NCBI GenBank assembly: GCA_016648135.1
Contig: JADDOH010000310.1
Location: 60,205 to 124,204 of the forward strand
Reading direction: 5' to 3'
DNA from: Agrypnia vestita
Taxonomy: Eukaryota > Arthropoda > Insecta > Trichoptera > Phryganeidae
DNA: 64,000 nucleotides
Part shown: positions 1-11,700 of the stretch, piece after piece
How positions within the stretch are numbered: the stretch's first letter is position 1
Layout of the letters: every line of letters begins with the position of its first letter
The notes under the pieces: generated by a model
What the model was told of the DNA's origin: nothing
Databases searched by the model: none
What the model saw: only the letters and a program-made list of their open reading frames with translations
Made by a program: the position numbers and the translations under genes

Positions 1-2060
1 TGAAAATTATGGCCTAAGGCCCAGAGGAGTATTCCTGTTAAGGAAATGTACGGTTTGCAATATGTGTACTTTTAAACCATCAGGTTATAGTTATGTTAAA
101 TTGCTTCAGCTTGTTCACCTATTACGTATTACTGTTTTCTTTTAATTCTCATACATGTTATGGAAAATTATACTAAGTACGTAGTACTTTGAGAAAATTT
201 CTAATATTTCATGTTTAATTCAAATTGCATTGACTTAAACGCACTTACTTAATGTTTTTCAATATGTACAGCTTAACGCCATTGAAATGTTTGCAAATAA
301 TTTGAAATAAATTGATTGAAAGTCTATATACATTAAATATTAGAAATTAACACGTTGGCCACGATCAGGTATACCCGTTGTATGGTGGGTACTAACGCTT
401 ATGTAAAACATTTTTTAGAATTTGATCCAATATTTTTGGACAGAACATTTCTTAGAACAATAACTCAATTTCATTTTCCAATGTCATTTATATATCATTG
501 ACTAAATCTTCTTTATAGATGTCATTATAATATAAACATCATATTACATTCTTAAGAATATTGTTAAAATAAATAGTGTTTGTTCAAGTTAACTATGATA
601 GGAAATAGAGAATGATTATAAAAATAAAGAGTTTCATTTAACCATTTCTCCCTAGAGATTATATCCCTTTCCTTATATGTATGTATTACCATTTCTCTGT
701 TCTCTCACATGTCTAAGAATCAATAGCAGGTGGAACGATTTTGGCCTTCCAAGTGTAATGTTTCGGGTCTATAACGGAGGTCGTAGTTGAAGCTTTTTTT
801 TTTTTGAAAGTCTAAATCGAAAGTTTAAAAGAGAAGGCTTTAAGAAGAAGCTTTAAGAGCTTAAATGATTTTACTTTAAGTTTATTTATTAAAAGTCTAA
901 CACATAAATTGCTTCATTGTCTAGTGGTCTAGAACTCCTCGATGTGACACAGTTACCCAAGCACTTTTAGGAGCGTAGCAGAAGAAATGCCATTGTATTC
1001 ATACGAGGTGAAACTAACCTAACATTATTAACGCGCGACTTGAGCCGGACTCAAATATGACGATCGATTGAACAGACTAACGAAATCGCCTGTCGTGGAG
1101 GACGCATCCGTCATTTCCTCACAACCGGTAGTGGCGTCGCGAACATAGACATGTTTACGTAGATTTTTCGCCTAGAACGATGCCGCCTGGTTACCGATGT
1201 TTCATATTAGAACCTGTGGACGGATCCCACAGCTGAGTGCAAAGTCAAGATTACAATGGCATTTTTAGATTGACAAATACCACATGCGAACTACAGCCTG
1301 GGGCGTTCTGAGTATAACTTGGTATCCACATAATAAGGCCGACGGTACATGATAGGAACTTAGCGCTAGTATTGCGCAGCAACACGCAATATCTTTTTCT
1401 AACTTATTTTTTAATGCAATAGTATACTGGATCTGCCAGTCATCCAGGTTAGATAATTCCCGGTCAATTAATACATAATTATACTTATAAAACACACACA
1501 TAATACTCGAAATGCAAATCAACGGCTGAGTTCTCCAGAGCACATACCTACAAAGCTTACCAATAGCGCGTTCGGCGGCCTCCGGCCCGATATATCTGTT
1601 CATGGTATATAATGGAAAGAGTAAACATATATTCATAACAACCAGGCGCAACCGGAGGCTCGGGGTAGCTTCTGTCTGTTGGTTAATCTACCACAGCCCA
1701 TGAGTCTAAGCTCGAAATTCGCGGTTTTTCATAAGTAATATTTAATAGGAAACAAGTTTATCCTGTTCATCCCACGGATTTTCATCCGTGGGGGGTTCCA
1801 GCTCCACCACGCTTGCTGGACCCGATGACTACCGCCAGCTTAATTGTAGTCCCTCACAATAATTCCCCAGACAAAGAACATACAGAGACTCCAATTTCTG
1901 CTGGAATTCTCCCGGTGCTCTCGCTCCCCGGCGACAACACATCAGGAAGTCAGCGTCTGATATTACAGGTTAGGTATACGGTCCCTCGTTGCAGCCAGAT
2001 TAAACTGGAGTGTTAAGAGTGTTCCCACGATGCGATCACATGGACCAGATTGTTATTAGG
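1..2060. other. Intergenic stretch, no gene recognised
   Basis: I see no convincing exon on either strand. An open frame at 1265-1651 (- strand, 128 codons) has no recognisable motif and no splice or codon signal that separates it from chance. A short inverted repeat (CCCACGGAT/ATCCGTGGG) lies near 1771-1796. The sequence around 1000-1700 is richer in GC than its surroundings and may be an old repeat I cannot name. Confidence 0.5.
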
Positions 2061-2067
2061 TACAGCA

Positions 2068-2246
2068 GGTTAAGAGCTAATGACTACTGGGTGACTGGAA
2101 AGACTCATCCTTTGAATGCGTCAGACAGGGCCAGGAAGCATTGCCGGAATATTATTATGTCCGGTTAGTTGAGGGCTAATGGACTAAATGGATGACTGGA
2201 AAAGACTCATCCTTTGAGTTCGTCAGCCAGGCCCAGTTAGCATTGC
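2068..2246. repeat. Degenerate tandem duplication, about 85 bp x 2
   Basis: The blocks near 2068-2143 and 2162-2246 share the order GGTTA...GAG.GCTAATG, ATGACTGGAAA..GACTCATCC, GTCAG.CAGG.CCAG and AGCATTGCC. Small indels separate them. No coding frame is shared between the two. The origin is unknown. Confidence 0.6.
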
Positions 2247-2824
2247 CAAAGAAGATGTGACAGGTATCCAATTGATAGTTTGAGAGATATTAAAATATTA
2301 TTATTATAAATCTCCGGCTTCCTTCATGGTTTTATTTAATTTATCGGCGCCACTGGTGGTAATTCTGTCTTCCTTCTTCAAGAGCCTCCGGCTCATGTCA
2401 AGGCTGAAAACTCAAGGGCCGTTCCCAAAATTTGTACGGCTTATATAGTCCAAATCTCTCGCCATTGCACCAACCCACTGTAATCCCCCTAGTCCCTGAA
2501 TCATCTACCATGCAGCGATGACTTCACCTAGGACGTTTTTCATTGGTTCAGTCTGTTTCACCGGCAACCGTTTTGGTTGGCTCGTTTCGTCAAAATAAAA
2601 TAAAGCATCTGTTACACGCGCGCGCGCAGAAATAATAAAGGCTCGTCTGCACCTTCTTACCCGGCAAATATGTAATTATAGAGTATTTATGAATTGTGAA
2701 GCTTCTCCTTATCATGAGCTTTTAGCAGATAAATATTTTCGTATAATTTTACAGCAATGTCTATTTTGAATAGGTCAATATCGTTACACAAGTAATCTGA
2801 AAATGTTACTGTAAAAGTCTGAAA

Positions 2825-3016
2825 ATTAGTCAATCTCAGGTCTTGGGTACGGTACGAGCGGCAGAGTGTCAATGCGCCAGAGTAATAAGGGGCGTCGGCC
2901 ATGATATAACTATGCTCACTGCTCTGTCGTCAATGCGCCCCTCACTATTCTGGCGCATTCACGTTATGACGCTCTGCTGCTCGCTGCTCGTATCGTACCC
3001 GAGACCCTAGACTAAT
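2825..3016. mobile_element. Foldback element (MITE-like), about 190 bp
   Basis: Left arm 2825-2893 and right arm 2935-3016 are imperfect inverted copies. Shared pieces include ATTAGTC, TCT[T/C]GGGTACG, TACGAGC, CAGAG[T/C]GTCA, AATGCGCCAGA and AGGGGCG. The right arm has an extra GCTCGCTGC-type insertion. A roughly 40-bp spacer separates the arms. No target duplication could be fixed. This is most likely a non-autonomous DNA transposon. Confidence 0.65.
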
Positions 3017-3123
3017 ATACTATAGTAAGGTGAATGAAGCTTGTAAACATTTCCATTTTGTGCTTTTACAAAACCATTTTGAAACATTTCCATGCCAAAC
3101 ACAACAATAAAATTACAACAAAT

Positions 3124-3175
3124 TAGTCAACAATGTATTCAACTTTATTTATAAAGTTGAATACATTGTTGACTA
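3124..3175. repeat. Perfect palindrome, 25-bp arms, 2-nt centre
   Basis: The arm starting TAGTCAACAATGTATTCAAC at 3124 is exactly repeated in reverse complement up to 3175, with only TT between the arms. The bases immediately outside do not pair. Confidence 0.9.
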
Positions 3176-4271
3176 GCAAGCTTTTCGATGCCTCTGCGAT
3201 AAAAACCATATGGCCTTGAATTGAAAAATGCATCATTCCAACTGTAGGAGATATCGAAGCTCACTTTTGTCTACTTGGCATTCCATTTTGTAGTACGTAA
3301 TAGCAAACACAATATCTTTGAGCAGAAAATTTTCAGATAAAGTACAGTATAGTGGCCTTTATCAATTTGCTTTACTTTTGGTGCACATTTTATAATTTAA
3401 AGTAACGGAGACCACTTATGTTAATACTTATATAATATTGAAACAAACTTACAAAAAATGCATTTCATACTAGTACAATTTCTCGCAAAGGGATGTACGG
3501 TGCATTCAGATCTTTAATAATAAGTTTTAATGTGTTAGTGCCTATACGCGAATTAAATATTTATACTGTTTGTGGTAGCTGGCGCGCGGATTGGTGGGAC
3601 CACGGTGGAGTGCACTCATACACGTGTCAGTGTACTACCGACCGCGGAGGAGGCGGCACGCCGGTTTAGGGTGGCAAATTATAGGATGGTTTGCATATTT
3701 TTTAATGATTAACTTTTACATTTTTTTATTTATTTATTGATGATAAAGTGCGCCCTCCTACAATTTGATTTAATTTATTCTTTACTTACTTTATTCTTCT
3801 TCTTATACTTCGTTTTCCTTCATGCAAACTTTGACTTCTAATCTACTTGACTGTCGACATTTCACCCACAGCTTAATGAATATTTTCTATTCAAAATGGA
3901 ATGAAGTTTTTGCTATCAGCTATGTGACACACTTTATATAGTGTGAGCATAAAATATATTTTGGTTACAATTTAAATGTTTGCACTAATTCTGAAAAGTG
4001 GAAGACTTTTTTGTCTTATTTTTAATTTTGGCAGATGGATGGTTATACATACACAGACACCAATTTACACTAAACATTTCATATCCACCAAAGTTTAATG
4101 TTCCATATATATTTGGCAGAAACAAACAGATCTTAATACCGCCTTGTAGTATATTTTATTCAACCTTTACAAAAAAACACCAGAAAACGAAACTGTCATA
4201 ATAATTTTGAATATGGAAGAAATATCATTGATTTTTATTTCACATTCGGGACGTTACTCTCGGTATAGGTA

Positions 4272-4413
4272 CAGTTGCCGGCAAACTTCTTGAAATTTTT
4301 TGGCGTAATGGGGGAATGCGCAGAAGACAAATTTTGGTCTCGTTGGTGGAATGGTACATGCGCAAACTTCCCCCCACTACGCCGAAAAATTTCATGATGT
4401 TTTCCGGCTACTT
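4272..4413. mobile_element. TA-inserting MITE, copy 1 of 3
   Basis: A 142-bp element flanked by TA (4270-4271 and 4414-4415). Terminal inverted repeats begin CAGTTGCCGGCAAAC on the left; the right end is a diverged AGTAGCCGGAAAAC in reverse complement. The interior holds the ATGCGCAGAAG and TGGTGGAATGGTACATGCGC blocks shared with the copies at 27364-27508 and 33249-33391. A TA target duplication and short inverted repeats fit a Tc1/mariner-mobilised MITE. It encodes nothing. Confidence 0.85.
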
Positions 4414-4924
4414 TACTTGGATACTTTTTTTTTAACAACAAAAATGTTTATAACAAATTGACCGAAAAAGTGGTACAAGTATTTTTTATAAATAGTTTTT
4501 TCTTCGGAACATCTTCTCTTGTATTAGAGTAAAATTCGTCTATGAAAAAAATACGCTATGCTTCGTTTGAATCAAATTTAATCTGAAAAAATAAAGGATT
4601 ACCCTTGGTTGACAATTTTATAATATCATGTGAATTTCAACGTTTAATAACAGGCCATCATCAATCTCTGTGGTTTTTTTCAGATGGACGTACAAAGACG
4701 TAAAATCTACGGCCTAAAATCTAATTATTAAATGAGGCGGTAAAACCAGGAATATGGCGTACACCCATATCTGTTTTTTTTCCGACTCTGAAAGAAATGA
4801 GTCGGGGCACACATGTGTCTGACAATTTAGAAAGGAATAAATTCCGAGGAAAACGCGCATCGGACCGTCACAAGTAGTCACACTCGGAAGCCGACAAAAA
4901 AAAACTGCGGACAAACTTTAAATT

Positions 4925-5089
4925 ATCTTCAAGTTTGTGTTTACTGGGGTATTATGCCGTGTTGTTACGACCTTTCGGGCCGACGTTTCGGATCCCATTG
5001 CAGGGTCCATCATCAGGGCTGATGTGTTGTCTTGAATGTTGGTGTTGTGGTTAAGTATATAATACCCCAGTAAACACAAACTTGAAGAT
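4925..5089. repeat. 31-bp inverted repeat enclosing a hammerhead-like motif
   Basis: A perfect 31-bp arm at 4925-4955 (starts ATCTTCAAGTTTGTG) recurs in reverse complement at 5059-5089. Between them, on the - strand (5026 to 4985), is CTGATGA, then a GGACCC/GGG-A-TCC stem, then GAAAC. This is the conserved core order of a hammerhead ribozyme. The same GGACCCTGCAATGGGATCC block recurs at 34393-34411. Hammerhead motifs of this type are known from the terminal repeats of Penelope-like retroelements; no Penelope coding sequence is visible here. Confidence 0.6.
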
Positions 5090-5628
5090 TCTGAGTGGCC
5101 GTGAAAACCTAAGAACATTCTTAAACTTTAAATTAAATCATCAGATAATAATTATTGGCGTAGATTTAGATATAAGGAATATTCAAGTTCAGTTACTAAA
5201 TTTTAAATTCATAGTTTAGAAGTAATTCATCAACAAATTCATAATTCACGCATTAAACTGTTTTCTCGTTCGGCATTTTAATAATTTGTGATTTTTGGTG
5301 GTAAACCTCTGGTTGTATTTTTTCTATGCCTTATCTGTCATCACTGTCATTTCATTATCTATTCTATGGTTTTGACTTTTGACGTGCTTTTGACCCATTT
5401 CGACGTTTCGACGGTTTCGACCGAAGTTACGGATGGGAGTTATTAAGGAGTACCAATATTCAATATGGTACCAATCTATCACAAAAGAAATGTGCGCGCC
5501 AATACCGTATATTTTAATGTTTTCCCGCCGTTATAACTTGCTCGATTTACTTCCGCGAAATTGATCCTGGTTTACAAATCTAGTCTGTTCCGTGCAGTGA
5601 GTAAAGTAATATTTTTACACGACATAAA

Positions 5629-5703
5629 ATGAGAATCGAATCAAGAAACTTATTATCGCAGCAATTCCTTCGCTGTGCGAGCTTGAAAGAATACGACTGG
5701 AAG
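5629..5703 (+). CDS. EEF2KMT: EEF2KMT exon 1 (residues 1-25)
   Basis: It runs from ATG through CTGGAAG to a GTGAAT donor, ending in phase 0. The encoded segment has the family's N-terminal pattern of a helix followed by Asp-Trp. The following intron is only 97 bp and AT-rich, ending CCTGTTTCAG. This exon is too short to show up as a long reading frame. Confidence 0.8.
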
Positions 5704-8700
5704 GTGAATTTAAAATAAAATAAAATAAATAAATAAATTTGTGTATAATGTAAGATTATCGCGATTATAATTTTCTTCTCTAAATTCTAACCTGTTTCAG
5801 CACATTTTAAAATGCCTCACGTGGGAGGACCAAAGCGCACTTTTATCAGAAAGCGTGAATCATCCCCTTGCAGTACGCTTTCCAATAAAGTTATCATATC
5901 AAGTTGCCTTTTTAAAGGAAATTATTGACTGTCTAGAGTCTGAGAATATTGAGATTCATGATGACGTTTACTCAACATACTGTCAATTGTTGACAGCTAA
6001 GAAAAACGAAGAAGAGTTTTGTTATAAACATTACATAATATCTGATGGAATTGCAATCAGTTTAAAAGAAAGTTCGAGGCTCATATCTGATGGAACTACC
6101 GGTCTCCACAGTTGGGAGGTATTTTAATTTTTTTTAATGTTTAATCATTTGTATTGTACTATTTTTGTTAAAGTTTCGGATAATGCCAAAAATCAAACAA
6201 TTCATTTATAAATTTACATATTTTTTGTAATGATGTTATTTAGAAAAGATGGACGATGTGTCTTAGTCCCAAAACGTGGGTACACAAAGAATTTATAAGA
6301 GAAATCATACACAACAAAGAAAGGAGATTTGTTTATCCTTAACAATTTTTAATGTGATCAGCTTTCTCAACAAACTCATGGCAGAGTAATATCGGAAGAA
6401 AACTTCTTTTCTCATTAGCCTAGTTAAAGATTCCCCTAACCTACGACCACCCTGTAGTCGGCTAAATAACGTTAAGTAGAATAGATCCCCGAATCGTTCC
6501 CAACCAGACCCAGTCCATGGTATCAAGAGTGTGGCACCATACATGAGACAACTTTCTCCGTCACATAAGTTTCTTAAAGGATTCCAATATGTTGTATAAA
6601 CAGTAAATATCACTGACCATCGCAGTTGCCTACTCTGACTATTAACAGTTTGCAGGAAATTAATATGAAATCTAATTTGAAATTATTGGGGGGGCAAAAA
6701 AGCCATATTTAAGATATCTTGCGCTTGTTTATGATGTCAGATAGACATTAGACCATATTTACTTATAAGGAGATGAATCTCTGGAATGCAGGTGTGATGT
6801 ATGTATGTCCTGTACCATTTTTAGAATCTTTAACAAAAAATCCAGACAGTTCTCTCTAAACTGCGTGGGAAAAGAAGCTTAATTATAAGTTATTTTCACA
6901 ATTTTTTCAAGTTTTTGCTGGTCTGCAACTCCAGTTACATTAAATTGTGCCGAATATTATTCTGCATAGAGTGTACGCTGGTTAAGTTACTGAATACCAC
7001 AGTCTGCAACTCCAGTTACATTAAATTGTGCCGAATATTATTCTGCATAGAGTGTACGCTGGTTAAGTCACTGAACACCACAGTCTGCAACTCCAGTTAC
7101 ATTAAATTGTGCCGAATATTCTGCATAGAGTGTACGCTAGTTAAGTCACTGAACACTACAGTCAATTACAAAGTTAAAAGGAACATTTCTTCCGATATTA
7201 TAATTTTAGAATAGGCATGATGACAGTATGAAAGAATTAAATAATAAGTTAATTTAAAGAAAAATATATTTTGAAAGGATTCTAAAAAATGATCTAGTTT
7301 TAATGTACACTTTTAGATTAATAAGATTTTCAATAAAATAAAAGTATATAATTGTGAAATCCGCCATTTTAACTAAAACACCGGTCAGAACGAATGACGT
7401 CACGCCTCAGTGCCCATCACTGTGTCTTCGAACCATTGCCGTAGACACATTGCAATGTTTACTGAGGCTTGACGTAAAGTAGACGAAATGACAGCTGTGG
7501 GCATTTTTGCGCAAAATTAAAAATATATAGATGAAAATGCAATTATTTGCATAAAAATTTAGTGTATTACTGAAATAATGCCATTTTTGGTAATAGTAGA
7601 AGTGTACCTACAATACAGAATGTTTGAATGAAAATGAAAAATCTGTCATCAAGCCTATTGACATAAAGTATTTACATTTAGAATTCGTGAAATATGTTCC
7701 TATCCAGGCATCGTTGGTCCTTGCAGAGTGGTGTTTGCAGAATGTGGCCGAAATACAGGGCAAACACATTTTGGAACTAGGCTCCGGTTCGGGCTTGACC
7801 GGGCTCGTGGTTGGAAAGTGCTGCAGCCCGAGGCAAATGTGGCTCACAGATTGCCATCCGCGTGTGCTTCGCTTGCTTCGGGAAAATCTGATGCTCAATT
7901 TCAGCGACATGTCCAAAAATCCAAACGTTCACCAAAACGGAAGTAGGGTGCTGTGTCAGGTTCCAGCCAATCCCCATTCTGACATTGGTAAGTTTTTTCT
8001 TTATTCAGATTGAACTTTAGTGTCGGTCACACTTGTGCATCCTAAGATGCAGTGTTTATCTGTTATTAGCGGCTTGAAAGAATATTTTAGTACTGTAAAA
8101 AATATATTTATTAATTTATATAATCCGTACAAGTACGATGTCACAAATTCCACCCACTCTTGAAGTATGTATTTTAATATTTAAACAATTAGATATTTTC
8201 ATTTTTTGTGGATTTGGGGATGATGGCACTTGTAAATGAATCTTTTATTTTAATGTGCCTTATACAATGATTTGAACTGCCTTAGGCCCGGTTGTTTCAA
8301 GTTCGATCAAAGTAAGCGGTCGAGCAAAGCATAGATTTTTACGAAAACGGATCGTCTGATTGGTGGAGAACGTAAAAATCTATGCTTTTAAAGAACGCTT
8401 ACTTTAATCCAACTTGAAACAACCGGCCCTTATACCCTGTAATTAATGGTTGAACCATTATTTTAACTTGTTATTTTTGGTACAGTTATTTGGGATTTGT
8501 ATCTCATTGTATTGATGATTGATAATTAAGTATAATTGTTGTCTAGTGCCGATGGTTGCCAATCGTAAAATCCGTTGCCAATCATCAACGCAATCAGATA
8601 CAAATCTCAAATAACAGTTAGTGTGACACCGGTTAAAATACCATTACTAACCCCTATGCGTTTTATATAAAATAATGTATTTTAATGATTTATATTATTT

Positions 8701-11700
8701 TTTTTATGCTGTGTCATGTGCACACATTCCTTACTAGTGGCGCGCCATCGACTTGTACCTTTATTTACCAAATTTTATTAATGCTTTATGAAACTGTAAC
8801 ATTTAATATAATTTTTAGGTATCATCAATTTGCCGTGGGAAGATTTAGAAGGTGATGATGAGGTGAAATCAATAGTTGTTCCAGATGTGGTAATTGCATC
8901 TGACGTGGTATATGACTCTTCCATCTTCCCGCCCCTGTGTAAAGCTTTGGAGTACTTTCTCCGTATGAATGCCAATTGCAGAATAGTGCTTGTGTGCACG
9001 ATTAGAAATCACAGCACATTAGATGATTTTCTGCAGTTATTGGGTAATAGTTCATTTTGTTTCAATATTGCCAAAATTTGTATTTGTTGATGCAAATCAC
9101 AGTATTTTTATTAATGTATAAATTGATCAACATTTCACAATCGAATCTGATGTCGGGAAGAACAATATTTAAATTTATATTGGTTTTGAGCAAAAGATGA
9201 GAGTTTTTTTAATGACATTTACAGAAAAGAATTCTACTAACTGACTACATAATAACATCTATTTCCAAAGTATTCTATTGCATAAAAGAGGCTTTCTTTT
9301 CTTTTTATATTCAGTTTTGGCTTAGCCAGCTTAGAACAACAGGGAACCTGAAGGGTTATGAATAACAACAGTACTTTATAGCAATGAATTTATTTATATT
9401 AATCAAATATATCGGGAGACAATGTTATTGCTCAGAGCTCGAGCCGCGACACACATACACGTATAGAAGTATTCACACAATTTGATATAGATGGAGCTCA
9501 CGTCGCTTCGTATTATCTTAACAGAACCCTAGTGATTTATTTAAATGTCTATCGTTAAACAACATTTATGCCCCTGTTTACTTTATGAAAAAATTTAAAA
9601 GCGATAATAGTGAACGTGGAAGGCTGCAAGTACAGCTTTCGTTCAACTGGGGCGGAGTCGTCAGTCGCTCCCGGTGTACCGCACCCTGGCGGCACACACA
9701 CTTTGTTGGAAGAATTTTAGGAAGAAACAAACATTTTTACTTCCTATTTTATTTTATTTATTAATATGTATGTATTGACATAAAAATTAATTGAAATAAA
9801 TAATTTGAATACGAAAAATGAAAATTTAATATATTTTCACTTATAGAATGTATCAAATTTTATTTATTATTATTTGACGCAAATAAGAAATAAGCATTAT
9901 TTAATACTAATAATTATTTTTAACTCCTGTGTGTCGGTTATGTAACGTAGGTCTACATGTCATAGAAAATATGAAATATCTACCTTATTTACGAAAATTA
10001 AAATGTCACTTTTTTTGTAATCATCGAATAGACATTTTTACACCAAAATGACTAAATTAAACTCTTACGAATGAACGGATTTTTTAATTAAAAAATATTT
10101 ATTCATTACTCTCGTATTTTCGGCCAGTGTGTAAAAGAGAGCAGAATATTGCACATCGCAGTTAAATCGAGCAAGAAAGAGCATGACAATAACACACATT
10201 TCATGTAGGGCAGAGATGCTTGGGTTCCAGTGAAAGCGAAAACAATATCGAAAGAGTACGGTAGAGTCGCGTAACACGTGTTAGACAAAGATGGAGTGCA
10301 GGCGACCTAGCAACCGCGTCGTTGAATTCAGTTAGTAATGATACATCATGCCATGATTTTATGATAATTTACTAAAATAATGCAAATATGTATGTTTACC
10401 TTACATAATTATATAAAGGGACATTTAAAAAGTCTTCTCTGTATTGTATATTTTATCACATATTAAAAACTATGCCGATTTTTAATCAAGTAACGCTGTG
10501 TTACACCACCGTTCCCGAAGGTATTTTTTAGCACAGTCTTTTAAGAGTTAAAAATATGCACAATTCAAACATATTTACACAAATTTTTACAGAACATTTA
10601 CAAAAAAATAGTTTACACTTTATAATTCGTATTCTGAATCACCTTCCTCGAGAATAGATATATTATTAATTTCACTAATACTCGTATTGTCTGGTATTAT
10701 TAAATAAACTGAGTACGTCTTTAAAAAGTGACCCACTTTTTTTCCACTGACGTTTTCACAAACTTGATATTATAGGGTCTGATGAAACTAATAGCTTGTT
10801 TATTAAGTCGCTATTGGTGTTTGATCTAGAGGTTTTTCTAGTGAGAAATTCTTGAAAAGTCTTCCAGTCCTTTTGTTGGACTGGACGGGATAGGTAGTAA
10901 CATTTTTTATATTATCTTAGCACCATGGTTCATGAACCAAAATTTTGTGCACTGGTGCTGGCATGTAATACCAGTTGTACAAAACTTTTTGATGTTTCAT
11001 TAATTTTATTAATGCTTTATGAAACTGTAACATTTAATATAATTTTTAGGTATCATCAATTTGCCATGGGAAGATTTAGAAGGTGATGATGAATATAGAA
11101 TGTATCAAATTTTATTTATTATTATTAATGCGTATGCATCAAATTTAAAATTCCGCTAAAAGCGCTCAAAATAACTCTGAATCTTTTGATCAAATTAAGG
11201 TCTATTCCGGTAATATCAACAGAATGTTCTATGTTCTTAAAAAAATGCAGTAATCCCATCGTTACTATTTCCTCCACCTTGTTTTAATATAGCGGCCACA
11301 AGACGCATTTCTGAATAAAATCAAGATGTTATTCTCTGTTTTCTACTTGCTAGAATTTTTTTGGTTTTGTTGCCTCGTACTAGCCATTTTTTAATATCTA
11401 AGGGATATGAAATATGTAGGAGGCATTCGAAAAAACGTGTGTGTGTATGTAGAGTCGACAATCCAAAATTCAATGACTTAGGGTTACACGGTCTTGCACT
11501 AAGCTTCTTCAACATATAAATTTGCTTGTGTGTTGCACTGCGTATGTAGCAAGTTTGTGTAGAATTGTTTTCCATTAGGAAGTTGCAATCCTTTCCGTCT
11601 ACCATCATTTTTATTAAAATATGATTTTTTGACAAATTGTGATTATCTATACCTATATACCTATAAAACTCAATGTCTGTCTGTCTGTCTGTCTGTTCTC

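Noticed and set aside
1265..1651. 128-codon open frame on the - strand
   Set aside because: No motif, no family pattern and no splice context; likely chance.
7624..7707. Extension of EEF2KMT exon 3 upstream (or an alternative start there)
   Set aside because: A good CCTATCCAG acceptor lies at 7707 and the phase-0 join makes the conserved Trp-Glu-Ala-Ser block; the upstream 28 codons have no family match.
11050..11094. An alternative EEF2KMT exon in intron 4
   Set aside because: The acceptor is intact, but the copied exon part has no donor and the frame soon stops.
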